64,000 nt of DNA from Anas platyrhynchos (Eukaryota > Chordata > Aves > Anseriformes > Anatidae), in the NCBI RefSeq assembly GCF_047663525.1, contig NC_092587.1:42492501-42556500 (forward strand), given 5' to 3'. The position numbers were made by a program, and so were the translations under genes. The notes beneath the pieces are model-generated. The model had not been told where the DNA came from, ran no database searches, and saw nothing but the letters and a program-made list of their open reading frames with translations. How positions within the stretch are numbered: the first letter of the stretch is position 1; the number at the start of each line of letters is the position of its first letter. Of this stretch, positions 33,801 through 46,732 are shown one piece after another.

Positions 33801-35510
33801 CCTTGCACAGCTTCCCAGCTTTAAGATTGGAAGCCTTCTGAACGGGAAGAGTTAGGAATGCAGGAAGTGCTCCTGCTATCCTAAAGTCTTCAAGTTCTGC
33901 CATTTCCATATGGTTGTTCCTAACACTGGAAGAACAAAGCAAGTTTTTGGGCTAACTCAAGGCAGGCTATGGCAAGAAGAGTGCAGATAGGCCTTTGCTA
34001 TTTCTACAGCACTTCTTCCCCTTCCACCACTGCCCACTTGAGGGTCTCACCTTGAGCTCTGATTTCTTCTCCAGGGCTTTGGCAATAACCTTTGCTGCCT
34101 CCACACCCACCGTGTTGCCTTCCAGGCGCAGTGCTTCCAGGCCATCAAATTCCTCAATTTGTTTGATCACTTCTTCGGCTAGAAAGAACAAATCTTGTTG
34201 GCTTTTTAACTACCATCTTAGGTGCCACAGTAACACACTGATGCAGCAATACTTGGTCAGTTCTACCCTTAGCAAAAAGAGCTGAGAAACATTATCTGAA
34301 AGAATCCCAAGATAGCAATGGAGAACTGAACTCAAGTGTCAGGTCACTAGAGAGAGAGCTCTCCGTTCACCATCCTTCTTTTTCATAATTTATTACTAGT
34401 TCTATTATCACACAGCCATTCTCATATTTGCAAAAGTAAGTTTGATTCCCCTGCCATTCAGCACATTATAGATGTATGCACTCCCAAATTAAGACACAAG
34501 GACTAAGCTAAAAGCTTACAGCAATCAGCACCCCATCAACAGGATCAGGTTCGCACTGACTGGAAAAATCCATGTCTGGTCAGCAAACATTGCAAGGCAG
34601 AACAACTTGACTAAAGTCTTCCTATGCAAGACAAGGGAAAAGGCTCTCCCATCACTGGCACTTGTTATCATTCTCAAACTCCAAATCCTTTCCCCACAGC
34701 TCAGTGGCTTCACACTATTAGAATGGCATATAAAAAGCACCACCTTCGGAGTCAATAGCAGAGGTACACAGCACAACAAATAATATCTCTGAAGAACATG
34801 CTGTTTCTTCATGTGGCAGAAACGCTGCCCTAAATATATACACTTATTCTACTGATATTTACCACACTGCCTGTCACTGTAAGACATTTTTAACTGGGAA
34901 ACACACACACCAGCTAGAGAAACATCCCAGGAAAAATAAAACAAACGTGACAACACCGCAATAACAAGCCTAACAGACCAGAATTTGGAAAGAAAAGGGA
35001 CTACAGCAGAAGACTAGTGTATCAGCCCATTCCTTGATGCAGGTCTTTGAAACATCTACTTGCTCTGAGTGCTATCATGCACCTGCTTACTGTGTGTAAA
35101 AGGAACACTAACTCTTATGCACAGTGATTGTCAAAAGCACTGGGAGAGAGCATCAAGAAAATACATGTTAAAGAGCCAAACCCCAGCTCCCTCAGCTGTA
35201 GCGCTGCCAGGGTACCAGGTCAAAGCAGCGTACAAGAAGGGAGGGAAATGTCTCTATCAGAAGCAGCTGTAGCCACATAACCCTTGTATCACGCCTAATA
35301 TTATGACAACTTGGCCACGCAGGACGAGTGGGAGGTTCACCGCAAGACTTCAGAATTGCAGGGAGACACTTCCCAAACACAAAGATATTTTCTCTTACCA
35401 TCTTCAGCTGTATTCAGTTTAAGGCTCTGGCCTTTGAAGCTCAACTGTCCGCCACCCACTTTGGTTTTGGCAAGTGACTCCGCTAGCTTGGTGATGTCTT
35501 CTGATGCCAT
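18843..35510 (-). CDS. RANGAP1: Ran GTPase-activating protein 1 (complete coding region)
   Basis: Fifteen coding exons: 35,510-35,399; 34,178-34,051; 33,128-33,069; 32,395-32,216; 31,218-31,084; 30,323-30,165; 30,000-29,887; 28,416-28,317; 27,599-27,515; 27,090-26,937; 26,469-26,356; 26,006-25,904; 24,378-24,290; 22,460-22,339; 18,912-18,843. All use GT-AG, keep frame and total 1,725 nt, 574 residues (human 587). It activates GTP hydrolysis by Ran on the cytoplasmic side and so drives nuclear transport. Residues 1 to about 355 are leucine-rich repeats ([30 protein letters not shown]). Residues 358-409 are the acidic linker. The rest is the SUMO/UBC9/RanBP2-binding domain, where LLK-SE places the SUMO acceptor at Lys511, the counterpart of human Lys524. 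The last exon is far from the others and ends QTLHQL, unlike human. A noncoding piece of the first coding exon starts at 35,535. Confidence 0.95.
31610..32165 (+). mobile_element. Old CR1 LINE fragment in a RANGAP1 intron
   Basis: The segment at 31,990-32,165 matches the CR1 3' region (a stretch about rapid-decay GAGATGTTCAAATCCTGAC, GGACTAGACAATC, CCTTTCAGCCTCAACCATTCTGTG), and the preceding 380 bases carry CR1 ORF2-like sequence with many stops. It is antisense to RANGAP1 and ends about 50 bases from the exon at 32,216-32,395. It is more diverged than the element beside CHADL. Confidence 0.75.
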
Positions 35511-35535
35511 TTTTCTGCTTTCCCAATGTTAAGAG
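35399..35535 (-). other. RANGAP1: RANGAP1 first coding exon with translation start
   Basis: The acceptor AG (35,537-35,536) precedes 25 untranslated bases and the ATG at 35,510. The context AAAATGGC has purine at -3 and G at +4, a good Kozak match. The encoded start MASEDI fits the family. Confidence 0.85.
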
Positions 35536-36839
35536 CTGTCAATTAAAAGAAACTGTCAACACAAACTAGAATACATAATCTGCATTAATAATCATCCTTA
35601 TTTAAACATTAATGTGGTTTTTGTTCCCGAGATATCTAAGTGAGCTTTCAGCATCATTAGTGTTTTCCCCAAAGCTCACAACAGCCAGGCTAGATTAGCA
35701 TTTCAAAGCCCACCAGACGGTGTTGATTCTTCCAATACTGAAGTGACTTGGGTTTTGTTGGAGTTGTTAAACTTCATAAATAACCAGTAGCTAAAACCAC
35801 TATGACCACATTAAGACGCGAGTCTTGCATGCAACACTTCCACAATTAAAATGTAACATTCCTCTCTCTCCCCAAACCACATCCCTTAATTATACATGCT
35901 GCACGTTACTCCTGTTCTCTAAACCAAGCTAGAGCAAACACAACAGTTTTTCCTTTTCAGCGATAAACCCCGCAGTGCCTACATCAGCAGTTCCAGAACC
36001 ACTTAGCTGCTGAAAAATCACGAGCATTGTACACAAAGCTCTCTTATGGGTTCTCTTTCTCTGCAGATGTCCCACAGTTTTATCACATGCAGGATGATCC
36101 TACACTGACAACAGATTACTGAATGTTTCACTTTGAGGCCACCCATATGTAGTTGCACCATTATTTGATGAACACCATCCACTGTGTGAAGTGTCTGGCC
36201 TCCATTCACTCAGCAGGACAAACAGAGCATGGTTTTTGGTTGTGCCTCCAGTGGGATAAGAGCCTACATGCAACTAGTGCTTAGAAGTGACATAAAAACA
36301 GACTTCACGTGTCAGAAAGGGATGAAAATCCTTTTCCTACAACAACACAAAACTGGACCCTTCCATTCTTGTCAGACTTCAAAGCAGACCCATAATTACG
36401 CAGCTCTTTACGCTCAACAGCACTGGTTTTAAAACACCCCCTAAATGAAAGCTGTACGTCCACCCCGTTACTCCTGCTACCTAGCTGTGAAGAATTTGCC
36501 TTCAGTTCCCCCAGGGTAAAGCTTCTCTTCAGCTTTCATTAACCCTCGTATTGCTTCTGGACACAGTAAAAGCCAACTCCACGGTCCACCAACGCCACCT
36601 TTTTAAGTTGGCTGCTCTCTCAGGTAGGTGCTACCAACCAGAAGATGCTCCAGTAACTTACTGCACTTCTTCTAGGTCACAGACACCGTGCTGATGGACA
36701 TTCCTGACCTCTGATAGTCCAACAAGAAGGAAAGGATGTCCTCCTGTCCGCAAAGTCTTTACGTTATGGGAATAAATGACGGATAGGGTCCAGAGATCCG
36801 TTCACCTGGTTCATTTCTCAGCTTCAGAGCAGCTCATCA

Positions 36840-37420
36840 CCCTCCTGTGACGATGCTGGCCGCCCTGCAGGTGCACTCACACCCTCGGCTCCTCCTTCCC
36901 TTAAACCCCCGCGCACTTTCTCCTTACGCTCTGCCTCCGGCCTCATTTCCCCACAGCAGCCCGCCGCCACATCCTGAGGCGCGCGTTACCTCACCCGCCG
37001 GCCCCCGTCAGGCGAACCTACCAGCGCCCGGCCCGCCGCCGCCTCTCCCACGAGAAAAACCTTGAAAAAAAAAGACAAAAAAAAAAGAGACAAAAAGCCA
37101 AGTTAGCTCACCGGGCGCTACAAACGCGACCCGAGGAGCGCCGTCTCCCCTCACGGTCCCCCCCCCGCCCCGTCACCTCCGCGCGCCGCCGGCCCAGGCC
37201 CCCTCGCGCCGCCGCTGCCGTTGCCGGAGAGGGCGGGGGCGGGGGGAGGCGGAGGATTTGAACGCCGGCAGTTGGGGCCCCGCCGCCGCCGTTGGCCGCC
37301 CGCACCGCCGCGTCGCCACAGCCCGCCCCTGCGCGGGGCCGCGAGGCGCGCTGGGATGTGTAGTTCTGGGGGGGCAGGCCTCGTGTGGCGGTGCTGGGGT
37401 AGCCAGGGAGATGCGCGGTG
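36840..37420 (-). promoter_or_regulatory. RANGAP1: RANGAP1 CpG-rich promoter and noncoding first exon
   Basis: A G+C-rich, CpG-rich block in otherwise AT-rich DNA. On the minus strand a donor (CCCG followed by GTGAGC) at 37,111-37,110 ends a likely noncoding exon starting somewhere between 37,130 and 37,350. Short GC boxes (GGGCGGGGGCGG near 37,230) support a TATA-less housekeeping promoter. The start site cannot be fixed. Frames such as that at 37,221-37,733 run through this island and are not genes. Confidence 0.65.
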
Positions 37421-37444
37421 CTCGGAATCGTTATCAACAGTCAG

Positions 37445-37870
37445 AGGCATTAAGGGTGGAAAAGATCTGCAAGATCATCTGGTCCAACCATCCCCTACCA
37501 TGTCCCTAAGCACCACACCCAACCTTTCCTTGAGCACCCCCAGGGACAGTGATGCCACCACCTCCCTGGGCAGCCCGTCCCAGCGCCTGGCTGCTCCTTC
37601 AGAAAATAAATGTCTCCTAATCCCCACCCTGAACCTCCCCTGGCACAACCTGAGGCCATGCCCTCTTGTCCTATCGCTAGTTACCTGTGAGAAAAGGCCG
37701 ACCCCCAGCTCCCCACACCTTCCTTTCAGGTAGCTGTAGAGAGCACTGAGGTCTCCTCACCTCCCCCAGACCAAACACCCCAGTTCCCTCAGCCGCTCCC
37801 CACAGGACTTGTGCTCCAGGCCCTTCTCCAGCCCCGCTCTGGACACACTCCAGGGCCTCAATGTCCTTCC
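37445..37870 (-). mobile_element. CR1 LINE fragment next to the RANGAP1 promoter
   Basis: The plus strand reads as the complement of a CR1 3' portion: AGATCATCTGGTCCAACCAT, then CACCTCCCTGGGCAGCC, CAACCTGAGGCCATG and CTCCAGCCCCGCTCTGGACA. These are characteristic of avian CR1 ORF2 3' ends. The left edge lacks a clear ATTCTATG tail. It lies about 100 bases outside the CpG-rich block. Confidence 0.88.
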
Positions 37871-40129
37871 CACTGTCCAAGTGGCACCCTGCGGGCACTG
37901 ACAGGTGCCATCTCAGGTGGCAGCTGCAGATCCCTGGTGAGGTCAGGATTGAGACTGGTAACAGGCTGCGTTTACCTTGCCATTTGGTCCCCAACATTTC
38001 CAAGAGGCATTTTTCACTCTCACACAACTCTGCCACTGTGATTTTAAGGAAGAATATCAAATGCTGTTTGTACAGACCTAAGGAAAAAATGTCAGTAGTT
38101 AGCACTACGGACTGACTTGGGAGGCTGCGTTGGGGCTGAAAGGCACACTAGGCCTTCTTTGTTTGGAGAGAACAGAATAAGTAATTAAATTTCTTTATGG
38201 GCCATGACAGCTGAAAGAATAAAAGCCAAAAAACAGTACAGAAAACTTGAGCAAAAGCTAACTCATAAATAATAAGAGGAGTTTCTCCCCAGAAAACATA
38301 GAGGAGATGAGGGAATAAGTTAGTGTGGTCTGGAGGAAGAGCTTGAACTCAAAAACTATGAGCAAGGAGTTTGGCACTTGTTATTAGCTTATCACAATCT
38401 CTAGCAATAAACAGGATCATATCAAATATATCCAATTCCCTTCTCTGTCTTTCTCCCAAAGATTGGCTGAGCCAAAGGGGCAAGAATATAGCCTTTAATT
38501 GTAGATGCAGCTGTATTGGAATGAAAGTGTACTTTGCCATTACAGCATAGATTGATACATTAATTCTCCCTAAAAGAATAGCTTTAGAAATTAAAGTGAG
38601 TTTTATGACACTGCAGATATTTTGTAATATAGATTTTTGGCATTTTGACTCTGCTGAATATGTGCACCCAGGACCTAGATATCTGTGCTTCCAAATTATG
38701 AGAATCTTCATGTTAGCCCCAGGGCAAAGGTGTCATTTTATGAGCAGGGCAACATCTGCTGGGTTATGACCTTACAGGTCAGCCCTCAGTAAAACAGGCA
38801 AAGGAAATTGGGGCAGGGGGAAGTATAATGTGACATTCCATGGGGAAATTCAGTCTTGAAAATTAATGTTCTTGAATTGAAAAATAGTGCTTATTCCAGT
38901 ATAGCTCCTGATTGTGTATAGGGTTTGGTTTTGTTCCTCTGTCTCCTTGGCTTCTCCTAAGCCTTCTTGTTCTCATCCAGCTGCAGTGCTTTTCTAGTCT
39001 CTCAGATGTTGAACTCCAAGAGCAGGGTTGGAGGCTTCTTGAGCTCTCTGACTCACTTGATGCTTCATGGCTCTGTGATGCTGCCAGCCCTGTGTGATCC
39101 AACATCAGGTCTCCCTGGGTTTACTTTTCCCACCAGGCTAGCCCCACCTTTCTTCTGCCCAAAGCCACCCCTCAACTGGGATTGTCTTTTAATTAACATT
39201 TTGCCAAGCAGCTTCTACAGTGGAGGCCCAGCTTGCTTGGACTCTACCCATTGTCATGGTGTCAATATCTAAAAATAAGTAGTAACAAATTCACTGAACA
39301 GGTAACAAAAATGAACACAGTTGTATCCACAAATAACAGTAATCTTTGGATCGTACTGGAGAGCATAATAAATGCATTAAAAAAAAAAAAAAAATATTAT
39401 TGTGATTAAATATTGTGAAAATAAGTAGGACAATATTCTCCAATGTCATATGGTGCATTATACAATTAACAGCCTATATGTCATGAATTATCAGTTTATT
39501 GTGTTGACAGGGCTGCCAGAAGCCAATCCTACTCAGTATAATCAAGTATTTCCTTTTCTGATTAAAATGTTTTAAGTACTAAGGATTTTTAATACATTTT
39601 AGATGATACCTTCTACCTGCATCTGAATATTGTCTGAGTTGCTTAGCTGCAAATCATAAGTGACACTGTTTTGGGTCATGGTAAATACAGGATTGAGACG
39701 CTGAAGAGTAAACAGGATCTTGGTTGCATTTAAAAAGAGGGGATAATTTAAACGAGTGTCAGTCTGGAAACTATGATCTGACAGGAGACAGAAGCCTTCA
39801 GGGAGAGGAGAACCTATCCTATCAAGGGAGTCTGCATTGGGAGCTGAGCATAAAGCTCATTTCAGAGGGATATTTGAAGTTGATGGCATTGCAGCTGGGC
39901 GGGGATGCATGAAACCTTTTTTTAAGGTGATCTGTGTACCTCTGTGTTCACAGACATTTCCCGTGACAACGTAACTTGTGGTGCCCATCTCCTGCTTCCC
40001 CCGATAACTCACCTCCTGGGGTTCTGCAGCGTGGGGTATTGTGGCGGTACAATCCACTTTCTGGAAATACTGAAAGATTTGAAATGAGAAGAAGCCAAGA
40101 TCTCATTCCCAGGAAGTGCCTAAGCTCAT

Positions 40130-40240
40130 ATGTGTAAATATAAATATGTATGTATGTGTATGTATATTATGTATCACATATGTATATTATATAACATAGA
40201 ATGGCATATAATAGTAATATCATTTTATATATACACACAG
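40130..40240. repeat. TATG/TATA-rich simple sequence
   Basis: Imperfect tandem TATG, TGTA and TATA units over about 110 bases; likely polymorphic. Confidence 0.65.
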
Positions 40241-41639
40241 TATCTTCCTTTCTGCACAGGAAGGTTGGTGTTTTTAGATCTTATTTACAGGGAAGCTGCT
40301 CAGCAGTATGGAATGGAATAAGCGTTTTCTGGCCAGAATAAATATTTTCTCAGAATACGTAATTGCGATGCCCCCCCTCCCAGCAAACATATGTGTTTGA
40401 GCAAAAGGGTCGCTTCATGCATGTGATACCCCTTCCCTCCCCCCGGGGGGGGGTCTTGCAGTTTAGTTCATTGCTGCACTTCACGTGCAGACAGGCACTC
40501 TGCAGAGGCAGCTTGGCTTTCTTCTGGGGTATATTCGATATATTGCTAAAGACAACCGGAAAGGAAAAAAAAAATGTATTAAAATAAGATCGGAGCTTCG
40601 AACATTCCAGAGCTTTATTTTTTACTATTAGTATTTCTTTCTAAGCCCGTTTCACCTTAAAGAATCTCAAAACTGGCCGGGAGGGAAAGATGCGTGCGTG
40701 TTTGCCGTGGGAAGCGGTAGCCTCTAGGGCCCAGAGGATATGCGGGAGGCATTTTCTCTTGCTGGTGCGGCTGAGAACGAGCGGCGAGCGAGAGACCTGG
40801 AAATGAAAGTAAAGAGCTCAGGAGGCACATGGAGGGAGCTGCAGGGGCAGCCGATCCAGAAGCAGAATGCTCCCTTCTATAATTAAATAGCACTTACTAT
40901 TATTATTACTTATAGTAATAATACATTAATAATACCTCTAGTAATATAATACCATTTATCAAGGAAAGTTATACATAGCGTGGGGGGGAGAACCCAAGAA
41001 GAGGTGAGTCCTTTATTATTATTATTTTGGGGGGATATTTTTTCCTTAATCCTAATGTATATGTGTGCGTGTTTATGTATGTAGAAAGGGGTGGACTTGA
41101 GAAACAAGAAAATCTCGATGTTGCTTCATTAAAAAGTGAAGGTTTCAAATACGAACTGCATAGATGAAACGTTGTGTAATTGCAATTTAAAAAAAAAAAA
41201 AAAAAGTGGAGAAAAATAATATTGGCGAGATTTCGAAGCTAACCCCCCCTTCTGCCAAAAATGTGGGGCTTGCAAAAAAAAAATAATTGTCAGAGATCCT
41301 AATCCCACCCCCTGGAAAAAATGTGGTAGTAGTCTAAAATTGAATAGCTAGGGAAAAAGCCCCTGGGTTTATATGAAAAACTTAGGATTAGTTGTGTTTG
41401 TGGTTTGTAGCTTTGAGAGCCGTGTTCGGGTCTGTATTTTGGCTGCAGCTTCCCCTTCTTGTTTGGTATAAACCCCGCGAAGGAGCAGAGGAGCCCAGCT
41501 GGAATAGCTTTTCAGATGTACCTTCCTTAGGGGCTTGTAAAGTTTATCAAATCAGAAGGTTGTGTTTTTGTATTTTTGTTTTTAAAAAATATTGATGCTT
41601 TAGACAGTTTCCGGGTAACAGGGAAGATTATCTTTTTTC

Positions 41640-41665
41640 TTTTTTCTTTTTTTTTTTTTTTTTCT
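41640..41665. repeat. Pyrimidine run
   Basis: TTTTC units followed by about 20 T just upstream of the CpG-rich block attributed to the ZC3H7B promoter. Confidence 0.7.
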
Positions 41666-41684
41666 CTTCATAGAGTCGCCTCCC

Positions 41685-42030
41685 AGACTCCCGGCGATCC
41701 GTGATTTTTATTTAAGCGGATGGGGGGTGGGGAAGGATGAAGAGTATGTTTGGGTTTGTTTGCCGTTTTCCTGGAAACCTAGCTAGCTCCTGCCGGGGGA
41801 GACCCCTCCCGGCAGGACCTGGGGGGGGGGGGGACATCATGCCGGGGTGCCGGGGCCCGGCAGAGCCGAGCGGGGCACGGGAGGCACCGCCGGCCCCTCT
41901 CTGCCCCGGCCGGCCAAGGTGGCGCTTCCGCCCGCGGTGGCCGCTAGGCGAGGCCGGGGATCGGCGGCCTAGTGCTGGGGATGGAGGGGAGGGGGGAGGA
42001 GAGCAGGGGCTGTCGTTTTGCCCGTGTGTG
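41685..42030 (+). promoter_or_regulatory. ZC3H7B: Probable ZC3H7B CpG-rich promoter
   Basis: A CpG-rich block (many CCGG, GCCGGGG and GGCCGC motifs) in AT-rich surroundings, upstream of the first coding exon at 46,733 on the plus strand. A noncoding first exon is expected here because the coding exon has an acceptor site before its ATG. Possible donors (CCAAG followed by GTGGCG near 41,918; CCGT followed by GTGTGAG near 42,023) cannot be told apart. Confidence 0.55.
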
Positions 42031-45000
42031 AGCCAGCTCCCGCACTGATTTTTTTAAATGAGGCAGGGGAGGGCGAGCTGGGTGGGCAGGAGACCCCGGA
42101 GCAAATGGGCAATGGATGGCAATGTCACCCTGCTGTCCCAGCTGGGGGCAGGAGGAAGGTGACCTGCAGTAAATGGGGTGTTAGTGTGAGGCTGGAGGAA
42201 GACAAAAAGGGGGTGAGGAGGGCCAGAATGATCTCCTGAGGCTTTGCCTGCCTTCCAAGGGATATGTTGGATGGCTGCTGTTATTTTCTTTTGGGGCTGG
42301 GGTGTCATTGCAGACTTGTCCCACATTCACTGGGACCAGGGGATGAGGGGATGGGTTTGTTAGACCTGGTGGGTGTGGGGACTCCGAAAGTTGCTGGCTA
42401 TAAGAAGTGTTCAAACCCAGGGAACGGCCCCTGGGAGTGGGCAGGAGACCTTGTTTGTGGTGGGCTGCAGGGCTTGACCTGTTTTGCAGCACCACTGAGG
42501 TGGCCAGTCTGCAGCCAAAGGCTCCCTGTTTGCAGGTTAGCAAATTGTGGAGCCTTTTGCATGGAGGAGAGCGCACAGAGCCTGGGGCTGAGCTCCTGTC
42601 TCGGCTTTACAACCTGTCAGTTGCATCTCAGTGTGCTTGTTTCTGGCTGAAATGTTATGGTCGAAGCCTGGAAGTCAGACAAGTGTGAACTCATTGCCAT
42701 CCCAGAAATGCATTATGAAAAACTTTGCCCACATTCAGCTCTGGCAGGGTCCTTGCTAAGGTAAATTAAAGTATTCCTGTTCATCTTGTGTTGTCTGGTA
42801 GAGTGAATCTACCCGGTTTGTGATTGAGTCACCCTGTTTACTGGCTCATGCTTCCTTTTGAAGGCAAGAAAACCGTTTTGCCGATCTGCAATATTTTATT
42901 TCTGTCTGGCAAATAGTTTGTAACTCATTGACAAAACATGAATAAAGTCCTCTCTAGATGCTGGACCAGAAAGGATAAACATCTCTGGACTGAAACGATA
43001 AGAGCTTTGTGGTGGGGATATAAATACCCTGGATTCGAATCCTGCTAGCGATTTGAGTAGACAAGTCTGGACAGACAGATTTAGGGGGAAACAAAGACAT
43101 TTAGGCACATTGCTTGATGAAATGTTTTCCACTGTGTTTCTAAAAATATTTACAAGACCGAGAAAAAAAAGCTAAGCAAGCTCTGTGCTTAAAATTAGTT
43201 ATGCATCAACCACGATGTGGTTGCAGCAGAACCAAAATGTTGCACGTGTTGGTGGCTGACTGCGCGTTGGGTTTGCGGGTGTAACGGGTGTGTGGCTTGG
43301 TCCAAAGCTAGAATGAAACACGATGAAGAGCCTGGAGTGACAAGGGGAGACAGAAGTGACCGAGTTCGCCTGGAAAGCGGCAGGGGAGGTGTGAAGAGCA
43401 AAAGGGGCACAAGGAGTCTGAGTGGTAGCCTCCAGGGGCAGTGGGGCAGGCATAACGGAGGAGGAGAACACATGGAGGAAGGTGCTGGCGTGAAGCCGGA
43501 TCGAACGGGAAGGGGGGTTGTTTCCAAGAAGTATAAAATAGGTCGTTAGGGCAGCAACATGTGGTGTGCATTTTGAGGGTGTTGCCACGAGAAGATGAGT
43601 CTTATGTGTAAAGTCGTGACAGAAGTGTGAAGGTGGGGTGGAGAGCTAGCAGAGGAGGCTGGTCACCCACTTGGAAGGAGAGGGGAATGTGGGGCAGCCC
43701 CAGGGTGCAACGGTGTGGAAGGAAGGTCAGGTTTGTGTCTAAAGGAAGCAGTGTAGGGTCTCGTGTTGGGGAGCACTTGCTGTGGAAGATGAGGTCAGGG
43801 CTGCAGAGAGGAGACAGCATGCAAAGCCCAGAGTTTTTTTTTTACAAGGGTTTTGTAGCAAGGATCAAAACTGTAGCTGGGTATTGTGGGATTTGAAGAT
43901 GATCAAGCCATCTAAATGAAGCAAGGATGGAGATGGGCACGTTGGATGTGGTGGCAGTGGTGGTGAGGAGAGACAAAACAGAAGGGGAGCTGCAGGATGC
44001 AAGAGGAGTTGGGTAACTGTAGGAAGGAGATGTTTTGGAGCCCTTCCCTGTAGTCCTTTGGCTCCACTCCAGCTTTTGGTCAGTAATAATTTGAATGCCA
44101 TTCCCTGCGGGCAAGCAGCAGCAAACAGCTTGGGTTATAACACGTGCCCACATCCTGTTGTGGAGGGTGTTTAGCAGTGGGATCAGAGTAGCCATGAGAA
44201 CAGGTACGGGTCTTCTCTTCCTCGCTCCTTGCAGTAGTATTTTAAGAAAAGAGCTGAGCTCGGTAGCAGTGGTTGAAGCAGGTTGTGCATATCAGAAGCT
44301 TTTCAAGGTGATGCATCCGTTGTGTGGATAAACACAATTGTGAAGGTGTGCCACAGCGTTCCTGGAGTGCAGCCACTGACTTTGTGAGGAACAGCCAGTG
44401 TTCAGCGGCTCTCCCCGCAGTCGCCAATAATCTCCCTTTCCATCAGACCCGTGGGGCACCACTTCGCTTCTGTTCCTTTTATTCCCTCCAGCCTGGCTCC
44501 TGTCAGGGACTGGTGAGAGCAAGGCTGCTCCCCCAGGGAGGACAGGCTAGGAGCACGAAGTGATGGCAGCCACCAGCAGTGACCTCGCTAACCAGGGCAC
44601 AGCCCCACCGCATCTGCACAGAGCAGGCAGAGCGTGCGCGCGGCTGGGTGAGGCCGAACAGGGCATTTCAAGCTCAGAGCACAGGCAGCTAGAAATTCTC
44701 CCTTCCTTCCTGTACTTTCCCTCATGAGCTTCTGTAAGGGTCCCTTGGCTCTTTTACTCTTCCCCTTCCGGCTCCAAATTTCTCTCTTGTCATTTCCCGT
44801 GGTGGCCTTTTCCCCATCTGCGTCTCTGATGTCCCTCACAGTTCTCTCCTATGTTCCTCTGGGGTTGCTCTGTCCTCTTCCTTGGCCTTCGCTGCTGTTT
44901 GTGTGCAAATAGCTCCTTCTGCTTCTCTTCATCTTTTCTCTCTTACTTCTGTCTTTTCAGAGTTTCATGTGAGAAGAAATGTGAAATGAAGTGACTGTGT

Positions 45001-46724
45001 CTTTTTCTGCCCCTCAAGCCTGTCTGCTTGTAGCTTCAGCGATAATATTAACCTCACAGTCTCCTTGTTATTCTAACTGATTGCTCATTATCCAGGTTAT
45101 TTATAAATCATTGCAGGCCTTCTGGTGGTGTTGTGCTGAAGTCTACCTGCTCTTCTCCATCGCTTCTGTTAAAAACCTTTACAGAGACGCTGATTATCAC
45201 TCACCTTGTCTGCTGGCATTCTGGCTTTCCTCTCCTTGCTGTGCTGCTCATCCTGTTCCACATGCAGCTGCTTAAAATCTCCTACCTGCTGTTTGGACCA
45301 GATTGCTTTCAAATTTAATGTCTGATGACTTGCAAACTGCACTGTATCTCTTTCAAGCCCTTGCTTACTGCTGCTACCTTTTCTTCCCAGTCTTTATCTC
45401 ACCCTATCTTTATTTTTTTCCCCCAGCTGCCCTGCTTGGTGAAGGGCAGGTATCAGTTCTACATTTTGCATAGTGCACAGCACAATCAATAAGGGCTTGC
45501 TGAGTTGTCAGGATTGATTTTCACGTACCTTAAAGGTTCCTTCAAGCTGTTCTGGACTGGATGTGCCATAGGTACCATAAGATACCTTAGAATGGTAAAG
45601 ATGGCCTTAAGATAAAAGGAAGCCAGGTGATAACGCTCTCCAAGCTGTTACAGTGTTGAGAAATGACTTCTGTTTTTTTCCTGATCTCTTCAGAGGCAAT
45701 CCCAGGCTGAGAGCATGTTGTCTTCAGCTCCATCTCAGCTCAGTGTTTCCATGCTTGCTGGCTTTGTCCCTCAAATGCTGAACATCATTTGTAATCACAG
45801 CTGGTTGATGTCAAGACAGGGAGATTTGTGGTCATCAGCAACTCTTTTTATGGCCACAAAATGTGCCATCTCTTCTCCCCGTTTTTATTCTCTTGTGTGG
45901 CAGACCTGGGGGCAAGGTCAGGCAGGAGCTGTTCCCATACTTGCCCCCAGACTGCAGGGGATGAAACTTAGGTATCTAATGATGTGCTTCAAACCCATTG
46001 GAACTGAGAAAAGGGACATTACTCCAAAATGGTTCCAACATACTCCTTGCTTGTCTGCACTCTGACCTGGAGCATCTGGGGAGAGGGAAGCCTCAGTCCC
46101 AAGGAACTTTCCCAAGTCTCTGCTGCTCTTGCCAGCTGATTTTCAGCATGAAATTTCTGTTGCTGAGACCCGTTCTTGTCCTTTTCCGTGTACCACAGCA
46201 AGCAATTCCATCACCCTCCTAGCGTCCCTCTTTGCTCTGTGTTTCCAGACACCTTACAGAAATTACTTGTTTTGTATTCCATGATGTAAACCAGCTTAAG
46301 TCTGGTCTAGCAGTCAGAATTGTTTATCGTGGGAGGGTCCCCGCACAAATTCCTGATATCACTGCCAGTGCAGGGAAAAAGCTGATTGGTTTTTTTCCTC
46401 CTTTCCTAGAAGGCAGTCATGATTACAGTTGGTTCCCATTGCTTTATTTACTGGGAGTCTGAAGTTTAGAGCTCAAATTGAAGCGATTCCTCTTTGCCTG
46501 TGTATCCTGGCAATGGCATGTGAGAAAAAGCAGATACAGGGAAGTGAGCTGCTGGCTGTCCTTTGTCTGCTGTGTGGATAAATCGTGGACTTCGGTGTTC
46601 TGGGCATCTGGTCTGGAACATTTTGTTAGTGGTGAATTCAGGCACACACAAAATACCGTGCTGCTTAATTGCCAGTGAGACCTGTAATGACTCATTTTGT
46701 TGTTTTTTTCTTCTTCCTCTGCAG
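42031..46724 (+). other. ZC3H7B: Presumed ZC3H7B intron 1
   Basis: Runs from the CpG-rich block to the acceptor before the first coding exon. No independent gene is supported. It is G-rich and moderately repetitive around 43,300-44,050. Many frames in this stretch are short and lack conserved motifs. Confidence 0.5.
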
Positions 46725-46732
46725 CAACTATA

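Larger units (their letters stand above)
37871..41680. other. Intergenic region between divergent RANGAP1 and ZC3H7B
   Basis: No coding exon is supported. It is mostly AT-rich, with a TATG/TATA-rich simple-sequence stretch at about 40,130-40,240, A-runs near 39,378 and 41,189, and short C/G runs near 40,440. Regulatory elements for the flanking genes may be here but cannot be identified by eye. Confidence 0.5.

Noticed and set aside
37221-37733. 170-residue plus-strand frame at the RANGAP1 promoter
   Set aside because: It runs from the CpG-rich block into antisense CR1 sequence; low complexity and no conserved motif.
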